A stretch of 64,000 bases of DNA, from the NCBI GenBank assembly GCA_964527835.1, contig CAZGNV010000004.1, positions 1 through 64,000 of the forward strand. Direction: 5' to 3'. Positions 57,964 to 64,000 of this stretch are shown one piece after another (the first letter of the stretch is position 1; each line of letters begins with the position of its first letter). A program made the translations under genes and the position numbers. Below the pieces are notes generated by a model that ran no database searches, was not told where the DNA came from, and saw nothing but the letters and a program-made list of their open reading frames with translations. Source of the DNA: JAFDCJ01 sp964527835. Lineage in GTDB: Bacteria; Desulfobacterota; Desulfobacteria; Desulfobacterales; JAFDCJ01.

Positions 57964-58685
57964 GCGTGGAAAACCAGTTTGAAAAGAATCAACAGTAAAA
58001 CGACATGCACGGCGATGACCATTGTCTTTCGGCGGTGGTAGAATTCATTGGCTTTCTGAATCCGACGCAATCCGCCCCACAACCGGCGGAATTTATCCAG
58101 CCGCCGGCAACGGTCATTGTCCGAATCCGTATCACTCTGAAAGGCAAAGGCGGGGTAAATGGCGTAAAAGCCTTTGGCCCGAGCACGCAGCATGTCATCG
58201 TAGGCGATCCCCTGCCAGGGGGTTTTGACCAGCTCCTGGGCATACCGGCGAGACAGGGCATACCCGTGGGCCAGGCAGCGGTATTTTATTTTCAGTACCG
58301 AATGGTTGTGTGTTTTTCGACTGCCGGTCACCAAGCAGCCGAAAAACAGGATGTTGCAGCCGGAATTGGCCGTCAAAAAATCAATGCCGCTTTCAAGCCG
58401 CACCGGGTCAAAGCTTTCAAACAGGATGTCGTCTTCGAAAATGGCGATGGTTTCAGCACCCGCCTGGAGGGCTTTTTGCAGGCAGGCCAAGTGAGATTCA
58501 TAGATGCCCTGCTCGCGATTGCGGGGATGCCGGTTCACGGTCATGAATTCGACTTTGCCGGCCAAGCCGACCCGTGCAAACTGCTGTTTTGCGGCCGCGC
58601 GCCGGTCCGCGCGTTCCACCAGCGAGATGCAGTAAATTTTGTCAAAACAATTCCAGCAGTTCGTTGATGCCTCGGCGCTCATCAC
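57960..58685 (-). CDS. GT25-family glycosyltransferase
   Basis: 241 residues. FDKIYCISLVERADRRAAAKQQFARVGLAGKVEFMTVNRHPRNREQGIYESHLACLQKALQAGAETIAIFEDDILFES is typical of glycosyltransferase family 25, used in lipooligosaccharide synthesis; the metal-binding EDD is present. A C-terminal membrane segment (VIAVHVVLLLILFKLVF) anchors it. The 4-nt overlaps with the FMN-binding lipoprotein and the exporter gene mark it as part of the same operon. It may glycosylate the exported product or the envelope. Confidence 0.8.
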   Translation of the reverse strand: MMSAEASTNCWNCFDKIYCISLVERADRRAAAKQQFARVGLAGKVEFMTVNRHPRNREQGIYESHLACLQKALQAGAETIAIFEDDILFESFDPVRLESGIDFLTANSGCNILFFGCLVTGSRKTHNHSVLKIKYRCLAHGYALSRRYAQELVKTPWQGIAYDDMLRARAKGFYAIYPAFAFQSDTDSDNDRCRRLDKFRRLWGGLRRIQKANEFYHRRKTMVIAVHVVLLLILFKLVFHA

Positions 58686-59077
58686 TTATCCTGGTATGCT
58701 TTTTCAATGGCGGTTTGCACCGCATTCATGATCACGCGGCTGCTGTTGGTGGCCCCGCTGACGGCATCGACCCGGGTGGATTGGCGGGCGATGATTCTTT
58801 GCACAACAGGCGCTGCGGCTTTTTTACCCTTCCAGGCCTGGTTTTCAACGATTTCGATGTCGGCAATGGCATGATCTTTAATGGTAACCTTGACCACTGC
58901 CTTGTTGGGTCCGCTCCGGTAGCTGCCCTCGTAGATGCCGTCGGTGAGCTTTGTGCTGTCAACCGGTGCGCCCAGCACCGGGGCAGTCGCACATCCTGCC
59001 AGCAGCATGGAGCCGAGGATCAGGACGGGGATCACAACAATCACCAAGACGCCAGATTTTGTTTTCACTTTGCGCAT
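58682..59077 (-). CDS. FMN-binding domain lipoprotein
   Basis: 131 residues. A lipoprotein signal (VLVIVVIPVLILGSMLLAGC, lipobox LLAGC) precedes an FMN_bind domain with DGIYEGSYRSGPNKAVVKVTIKDHAIADIEIVENQAW and RVDAVSGATNSSRVIMNAVQTAI. The SGATNSS segment is the site where FMN is covalently attached to Ser/Thr in this family (S-G-A-T). It may take part in redox chemistry outside the cytoplasmic membrane. First gene of the four-gene coupled operon (58682-54047). Confidence 0.85.
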   Translation of the reverse strand: MRKVKTKSGVLVIVVIPVLILGSMLLAGCATAPVLGAPVDSTKLTDGIYEGSYRSGPNKAVVKVTIKDHAIADIEIVENQAWKGKKAAAPVVQRIIARQSTRVDAVSGATNSSRVIMNAVQTAIEKAYQDK

Positions 59078-59157
59078 TGAATTTTTCCTTCAAAAATCTT
59101 ATTCCCATGTTAAAATAAAAACTCAAGTTTTGCACCTGATTATTGGGGCAATAAGGT

Positions 59158-59362
59158 GTGAATTGACCGGCGCATGATATTTTCTGCAAACCGGTATGAA
59201 ACTATTTTTCAGCAGCGTGTCCCTTGTTTGGGATGAGGCCCAATCAGTTGCTAAATTGAATCGGTCCCGTGCCATTCATCCCAAACAAGGGACACTGCGA
59301 AAATAAGGTGTTGCTGAGTATTATACCGGTTTGCAGAAAACACCATCCCCCGGCCAATTCAC
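59158..59362 (-). repeat. 205-bp MITE-like element, copy 2 (inverted)
   Basis: Terminal inverted repeats GTGAATTGACC (59158) and GGCCAATTCAC (to 59362) bracket the same internal arms as copy 1: TTTTCTGCAAACCGG and CCGGTTTGCAGAAAA, then GTGTCCCTTGTTTGGGATGA and CATCCCAAACAAGGGACAC. It is almost identical to 20135-20339 in reverse. It lies between the FMN-binding lipoprotein gene and the divergent membrane protein gene. Confidence 0.8.
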
Positions 59363-59492
59363 GTCGTTTAATGTCTCCTGTTGTATTGGCCATTTGTTTA
59401 TGTGAAACTTTAGTCAGTTGTTGCACTATGCGGTTCGAAGTTACCCGCAAGAACCCGGCAAGTTATACGGCCGTACTATTTAAGAGTCATCA

Positions 59493-59840
59493 ATGAGCCT
59501 CATCGATCGCTTTTGTAAAACTGAATATGTCCGTTCCGCGCTGGCAGACAAAGCCGATTTGAGCGCTTTTAAAGAAAAGCCCACGCTGCGCATCATTGTC
59601 GGCGTGGCAGCCATCGGCTTGAGCTATGTCATCGGTTGGCCAGCGATCAGCGCTCTGGGGGCCCTGGCGGTTTATGTGAACAAGCCCCTGCTGCTGGTCA
59701 TCGGCGGTCCCATGCTCTACGGGCTGTCCCACCTGGTGTTTATCTTCGGCATGTATCTTGCCGGCGCGAAATACACCAAAATCTTTCTGCGCTGGGCCAC
59801 CCGGGTGGCCGTTGAACGCTGGATGCGCAAAACCTCCTGA
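59493..59840 (+). CDS. Small membrane protein, unknown
   Basis: 115 residues that I do not recognise. The N-terminus is soluble and charged (MSLIDRFCKTEYVRSALADKADLSAFKEKPTLR). It is followed by three hydrophobic segments (IIVGVAAIGLSYVIGWPAISALGALAVYV and LLLVIGGPMLYGLSHLVFIFGMYLAGA) and a basic tail (RWATRVAVERWMRKTS). It is transcribed against the flanking cluster genes, with the MITE-like element upstream and plsY convergent. Confidence 0.6.
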   Translation: MSLIDRFCKTEYVRSALADKADLSAFKEKPTLRIIVGVAAIGLSYVIGWPAISALGALAVYVNKPLLLVIGGPMLYGLSHLVFIFGMYLAGAKYTKIFLRWATRVAVERWMRKTS

Positions 59841-59863
59841 ACCCCACCAAGACCCTCCGGGCG

Positions 59864-60445
59864 TCAGATGCCGGGTTTTTTCCATTGCCGGATCTGTTCA
59901 CCGATGTTGGGTCTATGGGCCCAGTAAATCAGCGCCACGGTGGCCAGCACCCCGGCGGCTGCCGTTGGATGAAAGCTGCAGGCAGCCATGGTTCCAGTTC
60001 CCAGCAAAGCCACCATGGCCAGCGAGCCGAGAAAAGGCAGCCGGCAAACAGCGAAGACCGCCAGCCACGCCATCACGCCGGCGCCCGCCCAAAGCGGGGT
60101 TAACGCCAGGGTAAAGCCCAGGTAATTGGCCACGCCCTTGCCGCCGCGAAAGCCGTGAAAGCAGGGAAAACGGTTTCCCGCAATCAACGCCAGACCGGCC
60201 CAGGGAACGAGTTGCATCTTCAACAGCTTGAGGCAGATCAGCGCCACGGCCACGGCCCGGCCCATATCCAAAAGCAGGATGAGCACCGCCCAGACCATCC
60301 CGAGCTGGCGGTAGACATTGGTGGCCCCGGGATTTTTGCTGAAAGCGTCGCGCGGGTCGCCTTTTTTAAGGATCCTGAAAAGCAGAATCGAAAAATTGAT
60401 CGAACCGGCCAGGTAGGCGACGGCGAGCAGGGCACTAAGGCGCAA
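59864..60445 (-). CDS. plsY: Glycerol-3-phosphate acyltransferase PlsY
   Basis: About 193 residues from a TTG start with AAAGGAG upstream; extending it further would overlap the dehydratase gene deeply. PlsY transfers acyl from acyl-phosphate to glycerol-3-phosphate. Motifs SKNPGATNVYRQLG, FPCFHGFRGGKGVANYLG and several membrane segments fit. Location inside the polyketide-like cluster, coupled to the dehydratase by 11 nt, suggests it may serve a special acyl chain, or that it is simply the housekeeping enzyme. Confidence 0.85.
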   Translation of the reverse strand: MRLSALLAVAYLAGSINFSILLFRILKKGDPRDAFSKNPGATNVYRQLGMVWAVLILLLDMGRAVAVALICLKLLKMQLVPWAGLALIAGNRFPCFHGFRGGKGVANYLGFTLALTPLWAGAGVMAWLAVFAVCRLPFLGSLAMVALLGTGTMAACSFHPTAAAGVLATVALIYWAHRPNIGEQIRQWKKPGI

Positions 60446-61289
60446 TGAAAACTCCTTTCTGATGGTCGGCCGCCATCCAGCCCGGTGGTTTGAGCCGGCC
60501 GGCGCTGACATCGCGCATGTGCACACCGGATGCGATTTCAAAAAGAGTCCCGTCGCGGTCATAGATATGGATGTCAAACACCAGCAGATCCGGGCTAACC
60601 TTGACAGGCGTAATCCGGCAGCTGCAGGTTTGGCCGGCGCCGGTGGGTTTGAAGACCACCCGCTGCTCAAACCCTACCGGAAAGGCAACAATGCCAGCGT
60701 AGCGCTGCCCCCAGACACAGGCGGCATGAAAGGCGGCATCCAGGGCAAAGGGCGAACCCAGCTCCCCCACAGGCCCGGCATCTGCCTGCGCGGCCGGCAG
60801 CGCGATTCGGGCCCGGGCACCGTCGCGAGCAAGTTGAACTCCATCGCGGATGTTGTGATAGGCTGGACCAAAGGGCACCAGCTCCCGGTAGATGACATCC
60901 GCGGGGATCTCAGCACACTGGCCCTCCAGAGCAGTGCGCGGTTGTACCGGTGGCCGGGGAGCATCCGGTTTTGTTCCTGGAAAACAGCAGCTTGCGTGTT
61001 TCTTGATGCGGGTGATGGCGACCTTGGGGGCCCGGCTGCGGGTCAGCAGTCCGGCGGTGATCTCTCCGCTGGCATGTACGGCCAGATCGACTTGGACGTC
61101 GATTTGACGGGCAGCGGGTTTGATGTCCAAAAACTTGTCAAAACGGGCCGCCGTCATCCAGCCGATGGTTGTGTCCGGTCGAAATTTCCTGACAGCCGCC
61201 GCCAGCACCTGCACCGCCTCCACCGCGGGCAATACGGCCCGGCCTTCAAAACAGTGATCCGCGAAGTGGGGATGCACGTCAATTTTCAT
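60435..61289 (-). CDS. PKS-type dehydratase (double hotdog)
   Basis: About 284 residues. The fold resembles polyketide synthase dehydratase domains: first hotdog FADHCFEGRAVLPAVEAVQVLAAAVRKF with the catalytic-type His, and second FGPAYHNIRDGVQ..SPFALDAAFHAACVWGQR with an Asp-x-x-x-(His/Gln)-like element (DAAFHAA). It should dehydrate beta-hydroxyacyl intermediates. The start is uncertain (ATG 61289 or 61331). It lies between thioesterase and plsY. It is free-standing rather than part of a megasynthase. Confidence 0.72.
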   Translation of the reverse strand: MKIDVHPHFADHCFEGRAVLPAVEAVQVLAAAVRKFRPDTTIGWMTAARFDKFLDIKPAARQIDVQVDLAVHASGEITAGLLTRSRAPKVAITRIKKHASCCFPGTKPDAPRPPVQPRTALEGQCAEIPADVIYRELVPFGPAYHNIRDGVQLARDGARARIALPAAQADAGPVGELGSPFALDAAFHAACVWGQRYAGIVAFPVGFEQRVVFKPTGAGQTCSCRITPVKVSPDLLVFDIHIYDRDGTLFEIASGVHMRDVSAGRLKPPGWMAADHQKGVFIAP

Positions 61290-61309
61290 GGTCAGACGGG
61301 CCGTATCCG

Positions 61310-61789
61310 TTATTTGGGAAAGATGCTCCATAGATGGGCCGTTTTTTCGTCGACCTGCACCGGGATGCCGGAGGCGTTGATGGCGCAGTGGCGGGTGAAT
61401 CCATGGCAGACGATTTCGCCGGTCTGTTCATGGGTGATGACGTAATCAAAGCGCAACCGGACCCGCTCCAGCTGTGAAGGCCGGGTGTAAATGCAGATCG
61501 CATCATCGTAATACAGCGGGCGGTAATAGGTGACGCCGATTTCAATAACCGGATAGACATAGCCGCTTTCTTCAATTTCGCGGTAGGGATAGGCCGCATC
61601 GCGCATCAAAGACGCCCGGCCGAATTCGAAGTAACGCAGATAGTTGGCATGGTAGACCACCTGGGAGCGGTCTGTGTCGGCATACAGCGTGCGGTGTTGG
61701 CAGCGGTGCCAGACCAACCCGTCCGTGGTGTTTCTCACGTAGCGCTCATCACCGTCAAGGATGACGGGCACGAAAGGCTGCGGTTTCAC
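61310..61789 (-). CDS. Acyl-CoA thioesterase (4HBT/YbgC-like hotdog)
   Basis: About 159 residues from a GTG start, preceded by AAAGGGGTGTAAC, directly after the ketosynthase stop. HRTLYADTDRSQVVYHANYLRYFEFGRASLMRDAAYPY is the 4-hydroxybenzoyl-CoA thioesterase motif; the catalytic Asp is in YADTD. Similar hotdog thioesterases occur in aryl polyene gene clusters, where they release or edit acyl chains. It overlaps the dehydratase start region. Confidence 0.85.
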   Translation of the reverse strand: MKPQPFVPVILDGDERYVRNTTDGLVWHRCQHRTLYADTDRSQVVYHANYLRYFEFGRASLMRDAAYPYREIEESGYVYPVIEIGVTYYRPLYYDDAICIYTRPSQLERVRLRFDYVITHEQTGEIVCHGFTRHCAINASGIPVQVDEKTAHLWSIFPK

Positions 61790-61790
61790 G

Positions 61791-63056
61791 TTACACCCCT
61801 TTGAATACAATACAGCAGTTGGTTCCGCCGAAGCCGAAGGCATTCGAAAGCACAAATTCACACCGGTGCCGGCGGGTGACATTCGGAACGACGTCGATAT
61901 CGGCAAATTCCGGGTCCGGAATATGGTTGATCGTGGGCAGAACCAGACCCTGGGCCATGGCCTCGATGCTCAGGGCCGCCTCGATGGCAGCCGAAGCGCC
62001 CAGGGTATGCCCGATCTGGGACTTGTTGGAGGAAACCGGAATTTTTTCGATCCCGCGGCCGAATACCGTCCGCAGGCACTGCACCTCGGTGGCATCTCCC
62101 TTGGGCGTCGATGTCCCGTGGGCGTTGACATAATCAATGTCCGCCGGCTGCAGGCCCGCATCGTCGATGGCCTCATTTATCGCACGCACGATGGTCTCGG
62201 CATTGGGCCGGGTAAAATGAAAGGCATCCGAGGTCCAGCCGACGCCCAGCACCTCGGCCCGGGGAGTCAGCCCGTAGGCCGTCAGGCGGTCTTCGGCGGC
62301 CAGCACTACCACCCCGGCGCCTTCGGAAAGCACAATCCCCTTGCGGTCGATGGAAAACGGCCGGCAGGCCTGGGTTGGATCGTCGAAAGCCCGGTCTGCA
62401 GGCCCTACACTGATCGTGGCCAGCATGTTGGCAAACCCCTGGATGATTTCAGGGATCAGACAGGTGTCCACCCCGCCGGCCAGGACAAAGTCGCAATCCC
62501 CGTCGCGGATCATGCGCGCGCCGATGCCGATGGCGTGATTGCCGGACGCGCAGGCCCCCTGGGGGGAAAAAATCGGGCCCGTAAAGCCCAGCAGCATGCC
62601 GGCTTTGCCCGCCGGCAGGTTGGCGCACAGGTTGGGCAGCAGGTAGGGACTGACTTTCAGCGGTCCCCGGTTGACATAATTGTCCATGGCGATGCGATAT
62701 GCATCGGTGCCGTTGAGGGCCGATCCGATCAGACAGGCGGTGCGCGGTGCGGTATCGGCATTGATTTCAAGCCCGGCATGGTTCAGGGCCTCCTTGCAGA
62801 CGGCAATGGTCAGAAATACATAATCCGCATTCCAGTTGTAGGCTTCCTTGGCGTCAATAAAATCCAGGGTTGCAGGATTCCAGTCCGGGATTTCGCCGAC
62901 GATGTTGGCGCGGGTATCCATCTGGCAGCGGGTCAGCCGGCGAAAACCGGCCTGCCCTTCAACGGCGTGCCGCCATGTCTTTTCAAAGGTGGCCCCCAGG
63001 GGGGTGGCCGCACCGTAGCCCACGATAAATACGCGCCTGTTTTTTGGAGTTTTCAT
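61791..63056 (-). CDS. Beta-ketoacyl-ACP synthase (FabF-like)
   Basis: 421 residues with a complete active site: Cys in SPQGACASGNHAIGIGARMI, His in NAHGTSTPKGDATE and His in KSQIGHTLGASAAIEA. It begins MKTPKNRRVFIVGYGAATPLGATFEKTW. It extends a beta-keto chain with malonyl-ACP. The length is normal for FabF. The start codon lies only 5 bp from the end of a dispersed repeat and shows no ribosome site, which may weaken translation. It is followed by thioesterase, dehydratase and plsY. Confidence 0.88.
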   Translation of the reverse strand: MKTPKNRRVFIVGYGAATPLGATFEKTWRHAVEGQAGFRRLTRCQMDTRANIVGEIPDWNPATLDFIDAKEAYNWNADYVFLTIAVCKEALNHAGLEINADTAPRTACLIGSALNGTDAYRIAMDNYVNRGPLKVSPYLLPNLCANLPAGKAGMLLGFTGPIFSPQGACASGNHAIGIGARMIRDGDCDFVLAGGVDTCLIPEIIQGFANMLATISVGPADRAFDDPTQACRPFSIDRKGIVLSEGAGVVVLAAEDRLTAYGLTPRAEVLGVGWTSDAFHFTRPNAETIVRAINEAIDDAGLQPADIDYVNAHGTSTPKGDATEVQCLRTVFGRGIEKIPVSSNKSQIGHTLGASAAIEAALSIEAMAQGLVLPTINHIPDPEFADIDVVPNVTRRHRCEFVLSNAFGFGGTNCCIVFKGV

Positions 63057-63061
63057 AATTT

Positions 63062-63274
63062 TGATGAAGTCGCAAAAAGTCCAATTTTTCGCTCCGCAAG
63101 CCTTTTCGGGAGCTGTTGCGGGTTTCGCTATCCACCTGAGGCGGACAAGAATTCGTTTCAAGAACTCGTCGCAAGCTCCTCAAACAGCTTGCGATTTTAA
63201 CGCTCAACCCTCACAGCTCTTTCTCCGAAAAGGGTTGATGTCGCTCAAAATTAACTTTTTACGATTGCGTCATA
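63062..63274 (-). repeat. Dispersed repeat family A, full-length copy
   Basis: About 213 bp similar throughout to 22983-23196, with left end TGATGAAGTCGCAAAAAGT, internal CTGAGGCGGACAAGAATTCG and AGCTCCTCAAACAGCTTGCG, and right end ACTTTTTACGATTGCGTCAT. Ends are short inverted repeats around AAAAAGT. It sits between the two ketosynthase genes, only 5 bp from the start of the downstream one. Strand is given only to match transcription; the sequence is in the same orientation as the 22983 copy. Confidence 0.75.
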
Positions 63275-63303
63275 ATTTAGGTCTCGCAAGCGCCGTAGCA
63301 AAA

Positions 63304-64000
63304 CTATGCCAAGCGATGCAAAACGATGCAAGCATTGCAGCCGCCGAAGCCGAAGGAATTTTTAAGGACATATTCCTGCTCCAGCTTACGGGCCCCTTCA
63401 GGAACACAGTCCAGCTCCAGTTCCGGGTCGGCGGTGTAATTAATCGTCGGCAGCGCAACCTCCCGGCGCATGCCTTCCATGGCAAATATGGCCTCGATGG
63501 CGCTGGAGGCGCCCATGGCATGGCCGATCTGCGATTTGTTGGCCGTCACCGGCGGAATCGCATTTTTGAAGACGGCCCGCAGGGCTTCGTATTCCACCCG
63601 GTCACCGATTTTGGTGGAAGTGGCATGGGCATTGACGGCGGCGATATCATGCGCTGATATGCCCGCGTTGTCAATAGCGGCGGCCATGCAGGCGGTAACG
63701 GTTTTCATGTTGGGGGCCACGAAATGATGGGCATCCGCGGTCATGCCCCAGCCGGCCAGCTCGATGGAGCTGTCCAAGCCGTGGGCGGCGGCAAATTCCC
63801 GGGTGGTGATAATCATGCAGCCCGCCCCTTCGGAAACCACAAATCCCCTGCGGTCAACGGAAAACGGCCGGCTGGCCCGCTCGGGGGGCTCCTGCGGGCC
63901 AGCCGGCATTTGCTGGTAAGCCCCGTTCATGGTGGCAAAACCGGCCACGATGGGCTCCACCAGGGCAAAATCAACGGCCCCGCAAAGGGCCACATCGGCC
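63304..64000 (-). CDS. Beta-ketoacyl-ACP synthase, C-terminal part (partial)
   Basis: The frame runs out of the window at 64000 after about 232 visible residues (the last visible ones read ADVALCGAVDFALVEP in reading order at the start). The visible part holds the C-terminal half of a FabF-like enzyme: SRPFSVDRRGFVVSEGAGCMIITTREFAAA, a His site in NAHATSTKIGDRVEYEALRAVF, and KSQIGHAMGASSAIEAIFAM, ending NSFGFGGCNACIVL. The usual NAHGT reads NAHAT here. The Cys region is outside. It is the first visible gene of the leftward polyketide-like cluster. Confidence 0.85.
   Translation of the reverse strand, partial: ADVALCGAVDFALVEPIVAGFATMNGAYQQMPAGPQEPPERASRPFSVDRRGFVVSEGAGCMIITTREFAAAHGLDSSIELAGWGMTADAHHFVAPNMKTVTACMAAAIDNAGISAHDIAAVNAHATSTKIGDRVEYEALRAVFKNAIPPVTANKSQIGHAMGASSAIEAIFAMEGMRREVALPTINYTADPELELDCVPEGARKLEQEYVLKNSFGFGGCNACIVLHRLA

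Noticed and set aside
61761..63200. Plus-strand open frame of 479 codons
   Set aside because: Antisense to the ketosynthase and the repeat; Gly/Gln/His-rich translation without recognisable domains.

Overview
The window looks like chromosomal DNA of a strictly anaerobic, GC-rich, Gram-negative bacterium, most likely a sulfate-reducing member of the Desulfobacterota (Desulfobacterales-like). The grounds are an HdrC-type iron-sulfur protein, a tungsten/molybdenum aldehyde ferredoxin oxidoreductase, a 2-oxoacid:ferredoxin oxidoreductase, several TRAP transporters including a TatT-type system, MoeA and MOSC proteins, a hemerythrin-type repair protein and lipid A/outer-membrane genes. The lineage is an inference from gene content; no rRNA or tRNA gene was found.

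Layout. 1-7.2 kb: tail of a Cys-rich protein, a duplicated HdrC-like protein, a GAF protein, a DUF364-type protein, a cyclopropane-fatty-acid synthase/geranylgeranyl-reductase-like pair, and a moeA / small Cys protein / MOSC operon. 7.2-9.1 kb: a strongly structured intergenic region, then a hemerythrin gene coupled to a small partner behind a promoter with an FNR-type box and a palindromic operator. 9.1-12.7 kb: metY-metX-metW and an HTH/two-CW regulator. 12.8-17.1 kb: GAF protein, Usp, a LysM/MltD-type transglycosylase and a cupin with its own FNR-type promoter. 17.2-24.4 kb: a TRAP operon, D-aminoacylase, alpha/beta hydrolase and a cystathionine lyase/synthase. 24.6-28.6 kb: PolX, a CheR-like protein, an endonuclease IV-like protein and a periplasmic repeat protein. 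28.6-34 kb: a region reworked by a REP-associated (RAYT) transposase, with solo element ends, a flavin amine oxidase and wrecked mmsA and aminotransferase genes. It is followed by a classical trp leader attenuator placed directly before a lone trpD. 34-37.8 kb: leuB, an old-yellow-enzyme gene and a ferredoxin-nitroreductase. 38.2-45.5 kb: a TatT-type TRAP operon, aldehyde ferredoxin oxidoreductase, bactofilin and a methyltransferase. 45.6-48.1 kb: a PagL-like gene and a ketosynthase / chain-length-factor-like pair. 48.1-53.9 kb: a broken secreted protein, a beta-helix protein, vapBC and korA-korBC. 54-64 kb: a polyketide/aryl-polyene-like cluster running leftwards. It holds two ketosynthases, a thioesterase, a PKS-type dehydratase, PlsY, an FMN-binding lipoprotein, GT25, an MMPL exporter fused to a methyltransferase, and a polysaccharide deacetylase.

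Three repeat families cross the window: a 205-bp MITE-like pair in opposite orientation (20135 and 59158), a second dispersed repeat of about 213 bp with two full and three partial copies, and RAYT ends. One RAYT end supplies the last codons and stop of leuB, and one copy of the second repeat abuts the start codon of a ketosynthase. The most notable regulatory signals are the trp attenuator with a Trp-Trp-Trp leader peptide, two FNR-type promoters with boxes exactly at -41.5, and a shared ACCACNATGTGGT operator at two loci. All functional calls come from reading the sequence without database searches.
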